NCBI RefSeq assembly: GCF_905171765.1
Contig: NC_053391.1
Span: forward strand, 106,986,644 to 107,050,643
Length of the DNA: 64,000 nucleotides
Direction of reading: 5' to 3'
DNA from: Bufo bufo
Taxonomy: Eukaryota > Chordata > Amphibia > Anura > Bufonidae
The translations under genes were made by a program, and so were the position numbers. The notes below the pieces were generated by a model. The model was not told where the DNA came from. It ran no database searches and was given only the letters and a program-made list of their open reading frames with translations. Below are positions 57,440 through 64,000 of the stretch, piece by piece; the first letter of the stretch is position 1, and every line of letters begins with the position of its first letter.

Positions 57440-59484
57440 CAGGGGCGGACACAGACAGCAGAGGGCCCCTGTGCAAAGAATGTGCCTGCCCCCCCCTCCA
57501 CAAACCAACATACAGACATAAACATATACAATATGTGCATAATCCTGGAAGACCAGGGAGCATATAAGGCTGCACGGTGCTTTTGGCCAACAATGTGTCG
57601 TGCAACCAAGGATCACAGCAGCACAATGCTGCAATGCATTGAGTTAAAATGAACGGGGTAGCATTGTGACCAAGTTTCTTACAATCACAATCAGAAAGTC
57701 GCAAGAAATTCATCAGGTTGGATTTTTTGTGACTGTCGGGTCACGGCCCCATTTACTTTACTAGTTGCGGTGTAGCATAGTGATGCTAGCCTAAGAGACC
57801 ATTTAGACGGCCATATGTGTTTTGCAGTTCGTAAATTGCGGATCCGCAAAACACGGAGACGCGTGCGTCCTATGATAGAAAATGCAGATTCTTGTCCACA
57901 ATTACAGACAAGAATAGGACATGTACTGTATCTATCTTTTTTGCAGGGCAGAGGAACAGAAGTACGGATGCGGACAACAAGCAGTGTGCTGTCTGCATCA
58001 TTTGTAGCCCCATTGAAATGAATGGGTCTTTTTCACACATCCTCACAGGCACTCTCACATACACAGACTGTCATACATGCAGGCACTCTCACATACACAC
58101 ACTGTCATACATGCAGGCACTCTCACATACACAGACTGTCATACATACAGGCACTCTCACATACACACACTGTCATACATGCAGTCACTCTCACATACAC
58201 ACTTTCATACATGCAGGCACTCTCACATACACAGACTGTCATACATGCAGGCACTCTCACATACACAGACTGTCATACATGCAGGCACTCTCACATACAC
58301 ACTTTCATACATGCAGGCACTCTCACATACACACACTGTCATACATGCAGGCACTCCCACATACACAGACTGTTATACATGCAGGCACTCTCACATACAC
58401 AGACTGTCATACATGCAGGCACTCTCACATATACAGACTGTCATACATGCAGGCACTCTCACATGCACACACTGTCATACATGCAGGCACTCTCACATAC
58501 ACAGACTGTCATACATGCAGGCACTCTCACATACACAGACTGTCATACATGCAGGCATTCTCACATACACAGACTGTCATACATGCAGGCACTCTCACAT
58601 ACACACACTGTCATACATGCAGGCACTCTCACATACACAGACTGTCATACATGCAGGCACTCTCACATACACACACTGTCATACATGCAGGCACTCTCAC
58701 AAACACAGACTGTCATACATGCAGGCACTCTCAAATACACACACTGTCATACATGCAGGCACTCTCACATACACACACTGTCATACATGCAGGGCTGGCA
58801 CTCTTTTACCCTACATTACATATAGATCCCTTCCTCACCTCCTGGCTCTGTATTGCTGGTTCTTGTGTCCTCAGCCAGGCTCCACCCCCTCTCAGTAGCA
58901 GGCTCAGGCTCCTCCCCCTCTCAGTAGCAGGCTCAGGCTCCACCCCCTCTCAGTAGCAGGGCTTGGTCTAAACACAGCAGCAGCCCTTCCTTCCTTCTAG
59001 CAGAGCTGGCTCATTGGAGGAGAGGCTGTCAGTGCTTTTGAGTGACAGTTTGTAGACCAATCAGCTCTCCATCTCCTGGTCAGTAAGGTTGGGTCCACAA
59101 GGTCCAATTTTTGATAAAATTGCGGCAAAATGTGGTGTTTTTTTGCCACGATTTGTTAAAAATCAGACCTTATGGATCCAGCCTTACTGACCAGGAGTGC
59201 TGATTACACTAAAATCTACCAGCCCTCCTATGAATCAGCGCTGCTATTCAGCCCCTGACCAGCAGATCATCTCTCAGTCCCTCTGAAGTTCAGGAAGGGG
59301 GCCCCACTGCAGCCAGCTACTTTCCCTACTGTGTGCAATCGCACAGTGGGAGGAGCTTACCGCCAACTCAGAAAGCTCATTTGTTAGTCACGATCTCCCC
59401 AGTGGGGCCGTCCAGGCTGGGCCCCCTCACACTCTGGGCCCCTGTGCAGCTGAACCAGCTGCACAGGCGGTATGTCCACCCCTG
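57440..59484. mobile_element. 2.0-kb hAT-type non-autonomous element
   Basis: Termini CAGGGGCGGACA and TGTCCACCCCTG; flanking 8 bp GCTGGACC (57432-57439) and GCTGGACA (59485-59492). Terminal parts share GGGCCCCTGTGCA in inverted orientation. It contains a fragment of another MITE (57785-58025, GCGGATCCGCAAAACACGGA) and a 34-bp minisatellite. No transposase sequence is seen. Confidence 0.88.
58046..58795. repeat. 34-bp minisatellite
   Basis: About 22 copies of a 34-bp unit around GGCACTCTCACATACACAG and ACTGTCATACATGCA; a few units are 30 bp. Because 34 is not a multiple of three and the unit has no stop, all three plus frames are open for 270-350 codons. These frames are not genes. Confidence 0.95.
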
Positions 59485-59492
59485 GCTGGACA

Positions 59493-59702
59493 ACCATACA
59501 AAACAAGCACTTCTACCTTTTGGGTCACCCATATCTCCTCATAGACTGTAAGCTCTTGCGAGCAGGGCCCTCATTCCTCTTGTTGCAATTATTGACTTGT
59601 CTGTTGCTATGTTATTTATGACTGTTTGTACCTGAACCCCTGAACTGTAAAGCGCTGCAGAATATGTTGGTGCTATATAAATAAAGATTAGTATTATTAA
59701 TT
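59493..59702 (+). mobile_element. 3' tail of the L2-like LINE
   Basis: Contains AGACTGTAAGCTCTTGCGAG, AAGCGCTGCAGAATATGTTG and GCTATATAAATAAAGATTAG, the typical 3' end of L2-group LINEs in amphibians and fishes. It belongs to the LINE at 55190-57431, separated by the MITE insertion. Confidence 0.85.
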
Positions 59703-59735
59703 CCTTAGGTTCAGTGCAAATCATGAGATACGTAC

Positions 59736-59873
59736 CATGTCAACTACCCTGAGCTGCCCGTATGAAAAAGCGATGGCGTTAGGAGGTGTAGCCACTGGTA
59801 ACATAAATGCAAGCGAGGCAGAAAGAGTGCATGGGAGCATTATGTATAAGGGGTTCAGATGTATCGCCTTTGC
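59736..59873 (-). CDS. slc13a2: SLC13 family cotransporter, penultimate exon
   Basis: A 46-codon phase-0 exon between acceptor TTTATCCTGTAG and donor GTACGT. It reads AKAIHLNPLYIMLPCTLSAS, then LAFMLPVATPPNAIAFSYGQ and LRVVDM. MLPVATPPNAI is a hallmark of SLC13 transporters, part of the second substrate/sodium-binding half. The frame is open without any change that would inactivate it. The 3' tail of an L2-like LINE ends about 35 bp outside the donor. Confidence 0.93.
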
Positions 59874-61792
59874 CTACAGGATAAAAAGGAAGATGAGTTT
59901 TTTTGTGTAAATAGGATACCACTTAAAATGCCGCAGAAATATAATGGAGAATTGTGAAAAGCTGCAGCAATATTAATTGAGGATATTTACACCTTCAATC
60001 AGTATTCACATAAAGAAGAACATCTGCTGAATCCAGTATGAAGGTCGTCTTTATTCATCCATGTTCATACAATTTCCATTTTGTACAATTCTTTTTGTTT
60101 GAAATGCCTCCCGGATGATGAGGTGCTAACAGTGTCAGCGCTGAACCCAGACATATCCCGTTCTTCACCCAGGCAGCCCCTCTGATATGAGCATTGGAGC
60201 ATCAAATGCTCCGATGCTCTCCCTTACCCTGCTCTGAATAAGGCAGGGCATGGGCTTTTTAGTTTACAAGCTTACACTCCTACGCTAAATCACCCACGAC
60301 TACATTGAGCTGATCCTATAGCTTAAAGGGGTTTTACAGGCTAGGGCAGCACTAAAGCCCACCTATTAGTGCCGGTGACGTCACCAGGAACACTGCTAGA
60401 TGGAAGCCTCCGCCTAGCAGAGACACGGTACGTCACTGGATCTAATGGAAAAGGCAATGCCCTTCGTGGTTCAGCTCAGGGCAAGGGAGAGCATCAGAAC
60501 ATGAAATGATCCGATGCTCATCTTAGAGGGGCTGCCTGGGGGAAGAAGGGGATATATAATGGGTCTTGGTTGTAATTTCATGACAATATCGCTATGCAAA
60601 GAAAATATGTGAAGGGCCCAGATTGCTTTACAAAAGATCAAATAACTCACCAATAAGTAAATGACACAATACCCCGGTGGTATGCCTTTAATTTAATGTG
60701 TGGGAAAACCTATGTGGGTAAAACATGTTATCTCCGACCTACTGGAAAACCATGTATAGCTGCCCACTGCGTAGATGATAAATATATGATGGCTGGAAGG
60801 ACCACATCCCATCACTAGAAGTGGGGGTTCTAATCCTCATTCCAGAGTTTGCATGAAGTGGTTCTCATGCATGTGTGCTGCTGCTCCATTTAAAGGGAAC
60901 CTGTCACCATGTTCTGACATATAAAACCGAATATACCTTAATGCCTGGTTACCCTAATAGTTCCCAGAGATCAATCCATAATCTTCTCAAGACTAACCTG
61001 TCCTATTCCCTGCCCAGTGTATAGGGAATACTTTATTTTGCAGAATGTTTTATGTATTAAAGACACTTCCAATTTTGTAAGAAGTGTATCGCCTTGATGT
61101 GTGTTTTATTAAATTACCATACAATCGTGAATCACCCGTCCATGTCTCCTCTGTTTCTGACTGTTTCTAAAGTCAGCATGACACACATTGCACTCATCAC
61201 AGTAACTTACTGTCTGCTGCGCATGCATTTCATGCCCACAATGTGTCACTCTGGATTGTAAAAGTTATACATTACACTATATGACAACTATGGCTTGAAG
61301 ATAAACGAGAAAGAACAAAAAGATAAGAAAAACGTTCTATAACAATGTTTTTCTAAATGACCTTCAATTAGTGCCATACCATTTACAATGATCATATAAA
61401 GAGAGCTTGTCTTCTATACACTTTTAGCACACAAAAATGCAATAAATCTGGTAATGACACAATTTAAGAGCACACTATTAACGATCATGTATTTTCATTA
61501 GGGAAAGTAGCTCTCTGGGATACAAGATCTTTATTTTACTGTACTGTACTGACTGGGGGTGCTCTAGAGAAGAAGCTGGACAAATTCTGCTTCTATACAG
61601 CCCATTGTTAAAACAAATGTCTCTTCAAAGACATTGATGGAAAATCACAAAAATAGGCTACCAGTGTCCAGCTTTTGGGGGGGACTGACTGATGTGCCCA
61701 TCCAAGGACAGCCATTAGCTAAAATAGCCATCCTAATAATCAGGTTATAAAAGTGTCAGGTTCTTTTTAATATTTTGATGAAGAACTCTTAC
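59874..61792 (-). other. Intron of the SLC13-like gene
   Basis: Holds an imperfect inverted repeat at about 60140-60570 (arms with CAGGCAGCCCCTCT and AGAGGGGCTGCCTGG, TTAAAGGGGTTTT near 60324) and a TTAA-type half element at 60893-61030 (TTAAAGGGAACCTGTCACC). The rest shows no recognisable gene or repeat. Confidence 0.55.
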
Positions 61793-61954
61793 CATGGAGG
61801 CCAGGATGGGTAAGAAAAGTGTTGTTGTGGCCACATTACTGGTACATTCAGTAAATGTAGCGACCATCAAACACAAGACCAATGCAATGGCTACATGGGG
61901 TATACTCTGCAGTGGTGTCAATTTATCACCAAGCCACGTGGATAATCCTGAATC
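61793..61954 (-). CDS. slc13a2: SLC13 family cotransporter, antepenultimate exon
   Basis: A 54-codon phase-0 exon with acceptor TATTTTAG and donor GTAAGAG. It reads DSGLSTWLGDKLTPLQSIPH, then VAIALVLCLMVATFTECTSN and VATTTLFLPILASM. TECTSNVATTTLFLP is the SLC13 sodium/carboxylate signature with the Ser-Asn-x-x-Thr binding loop. It joins the next exon in frame (ASM-AKAI). Upstream exons lie beyond 64000. Intact splice sites and frames in all three exons suggest a living host gene transcribed on the minus strand. Confidence 0.93.
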
Positions 61955-62057
61955 CTAAAATATACAAAAAAAGTAAATGTTTCATTAATAAACATGACCA
62001 TATAAATAGGTATTGTGTACTACAACACTGTAACGTAAGTTCATGCACTACTACAGC

Positions 62058-62299
62058 CAGTGTTGGACTGGCCCACCAGAGTACCAGAGGATCCGACAAT
62101 GGGCCCAGCCTCTGATACTATAGTGGGCCCCAAAGAGCCAAGAGAAAAAGAAAACATTTGGGGCTCCCTTTGAGGCTAATAACTTGCTGCTATGGTTTAT
62201 TTCTTTGAATTAAAATATATTAGACTTTATTGATGATATGGGGTTTGGGCCCCGCAAATAATTTCCTCTGGTGGGCCAAAGGAACCCCAGTCCGACCTG
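62058..62299. mobile_element. 242-bp hAT-type MITE
   Basis: Termini CAGTGTTGGACTGGCCCACC and, reversed, CAGGTCGGACTGGGG; perfect 8-bp duplication ACTACAGC (62050-62057 and 62300-62307). Non-coding, about 100 bp upstream of the exon at 61793-61954 in minus-strand sense. Confidence 0.9.
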
Positions 62300-62382
62300 A
62301 CTACAGCTACAATAAAATAAAAACTTTACAAAATAACATCCTATTACTTTCTATAAATGTCTTTTGACTGTTCAAATCCTTA

Positions 62383-63349
62383 GGCCCCTTGCAGACGAGC
62401 ATGTCCGGATTAGGTCCGGATGCGTCCCGGTGCATTGCGGCAAACCTGCGCGAGTAGGTACGCAATTGCAGTCAGTTTTGACTGCGATTGTGTTCCGATG
62501 TTCAGTTTTTATCGCGCAGATGCAATGTGTTTTGCACGCGCGTGATAAAAAACCAACTGTGGTACCCAGACCCGAACTTCTTCACTGAAGTTCAGGTTTG
62601 GGTTAGTTGTAGTGTAGATTGTATTATTTCCCCTTTCAACATGGTATAAGGGAAAATAATAGCATTCTGAATACAGAATGCATAGTACAATAGCGCTGGA
62701 GGAGTTAACAAAAAATAAAAAAATCATTTAACTCACCTTAATCCACTTGTTCGCGCAGCCAGCATCTCTTCTGTCTTCATCTGTGAGCAATAGGACCTTT
62801 GATGACGTCACTGCGTTCATCACATGGGCCATCACATGATCCATCACCAGCGTAGTGACGTCATCAAAGGTCCTATTCCTCACAGATGAAGACAGAAAAG
62901 ATGCCGGCTGTGCGAACAAGTGGATTAAGGTGAGTTAAATATATATTTTTTTTTTGTAACCCCTCCAGCCCTATTGTACTATGCATTCTGTATTCAGAAT
63001 GCTATTATTTTCCCTTATAACCATGTTATAAGGGGAAATAACAATGATCGGGTCCCCATCCCGATCGTCACCTAGCAACCGTGCGTGAAAATCGCACTGC
63101 ATCCACACTTGCTTGTGGATGCTTGCGATTTTCACGCAACCCCATTCATTTCTATGGGGCCTGCGTTACGTGAAAAACGCACAAAGAGGAGCATGCTGCG
63201 ATTTTCACGCAACGCACAAGTGATGCGTGAAAATCACCGCTCATGTGCACAGCCCCATAGAAATGAATGGGTCCGGATTCAGTGCGGGTGCAATGCGTTC
63301 ACCTCACGCATCGCATCCGTGCGGAATACTCGCCCGTGTGAAAGGGGCC
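62383..63349. mobile_element. 967-bp foldback MITE, TTA target
   Basis: Ends GGCCCCTTGCAGACG and, reversed, GGCCCCTTTCACACG with TTA on both sides (62380-62382 and 63350-63352). The inner part is a second large inverted repeat centred near 62830 (arms with CTTTGATGACGTCACT and AATAGCATTCTGAATACAGA). Likely PIF/Harbinger-type or a composite of two MITEs. Confidence 0.78.
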
Positions 63350-63445
63350 TTAGTTTATTAACCTTTCCTAAAAACAGTTGCCCTCGAAGGATAATGTTCG
63401 ATCATATATGGTTGCCTCAGCATGCAAATCCACTCTGGGTCCACT

Positions 63446-63838
63446 CATAGAAACATAGAATGTGTCGGCAGATAAGAACCATTTGGCCCATCTAGTCTGC
63501 CCAATATACTGAATACTATGAATAGCCCCTGGCCCTATCTTATATGAAGGATGGCCTTATGCCTATCCCATGCATGCTTAAACTCCTTCACTGTATTTGC
63601 AGCTACCACTTCTGCAGGAAGGCTATTCCATGCATCTACAACTCTCTCAGTAAAGTAATACTTCCTGATATTACTTTTAAACCTTTGCCCCTCTAATTTA
63701 AAATTATGTCCTCTTGTAGCAGTTTTTCTTCTTTTAAATATTCTCTCCTCTTTTACCTTGTTGATTCCCTTTATGTATTTAAAAGTTTTTATCATATCCC
63801 CTGTCATATCCCCCTGTCTCGTCTTTCTTCCAAGCTAT
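63446..63838 (-). pseudogene. LINE C-terminal fragment
   Basis: A short minus frame gives KTATRGHNFKLEGQRFKSNI, RKYYFTERVVDAWNSLPAEV and VKEFKHAWDRH. This motif set (RGH..KL, R.YF..RVV..WN.LP..VV) is the region after the RT domain in CR1/L2/RTE-like LINEs. It is a 5'-truncated copy; the sequence at 63446-63534 is its 3' UTR. Confidence 0.75.
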
Positions 63839-63843
63839 ACATG

Positions 63844-64000
63844 TTAAAGAGGACCTTTCCTTACGATAAAAAATCTAAATTAAGTATACAGACATGGAGA
63901 GCGGCGCCCAGGGATCTCCCTGCACTTACTATTATCCCTGGGCGCCGCTCCGTTCTCCCGGTATCTTCAGATTTTCAGCTCAATTGGGAGGAGCCTGCTC
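63844..64000. mobile_element. TTAA-type MITE, cut by the window end
   Basis: Starts TTAAAGAGGACCTTTCC, similar to the start of the element at 54316. A hairpin with arms AGCGGCGCCCAGGGAT and its reverse complement is near 63910-63950. The right end lies outside the window. Confidence 0.65.

Noticed and set aside
57815..58021. Small frame with CFAVRKLRIRKTRR
   Set aside because: Part of a common MITE fragment (GCGGATCCGCAAAACACGG), not a gene.
58046..58795. Possible CRISPR-like array
   Set aside because: Units are contiguous with no unique spacers, and the window is clearly a vertebrate genome.
57892..58956. Open frames of 354, 267 and 273 codons on the plus strand
   Set aside because: They are three registers of the same 34-bp minisatellite, without domain, start context or codon bias of a gene.

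Overview
The window is a repeat-dense piece of vertebrate nuclear DNA, most likely from a large-genome amphibian (probably a frog). Reasons: hAT DNA transposons nested in each other, three Penelope-like retroelements (PLEs) with GIY-YIG endonucleases, an L2/CR1-type LINE, a Tc1/mariner copy, TTAA- and TTA-flanked palindromic MITEs, and three spliced exons of an SLC13 transporter. There is no bacterial-type gene organisation. Almost all long reading frames belong to decayed transposable elements.

Layout. 1-3376 plus 17045-19331 is one hAT element (hAT1) whose left end lies outside the window. A second element (3377-17044, 8-bp target duplication TCCCTCAG) is inserted in hAT1. An 11.1-kb hAT (hAT2, 3853-14950) is inserted in that second element. 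hAT2 carries a 17-copy, 294-bp satellite in front of a broken transposase gene, and that gene is split by a solo LTR (10970-11508). The right part of this nest was then duplicated in tandem (14856-19455 and 19456-23924). From 23801 to 39326 come a PLE (PLE1) with head-to-head partial copies, a second PLE (PLE2, 28818-34787), and a second copy of the PLE1 block, so that PLE2 is flanked by 4.5-kb direct repeats. A Tc1/mariner element (39102-40363) lies in a tandem repeat that is interrupted again by hAT3 (40589-52053, target duplication GTAGTTAT). hAT3 contains two MITEs, PLE3 (42932-49484) and a further hAT MITE.

From about 53.5 kb to the end is the 3' part of a host gene on the minus strand. 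Three in-frame, correctly spliced terminal exons (61793-61954, 59736-59873, 54046-54174) encode the C-terminus of an SLC13 sodium/carboxylate cotransporter, nearest in motif to SLC13A2 (NaDC1). Its introns hold a TTAA-flanked palindrome, an L2-like LINE, a 2-kb hAT MITE with a 34-bp minisatellite, more MITEs and a LINE fragment.

The most interesting observation is in PLE2 and PLE3. In both diverged elements an N-terminal ORF overlaps the reverse-transcriptase ORF, and at the equivalent place each has the canonical slippery heptamer T TTT TTA in the correct phase. A -1 shift there leads directly into the reverse-transcriptase frame. Both elements also carry hammerhead-ribozyme-like motifs whose stems covary. 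This suggests a Penelope lineage that makes an ORF1-RT-endonuclease fusion by programmed frameshifting.
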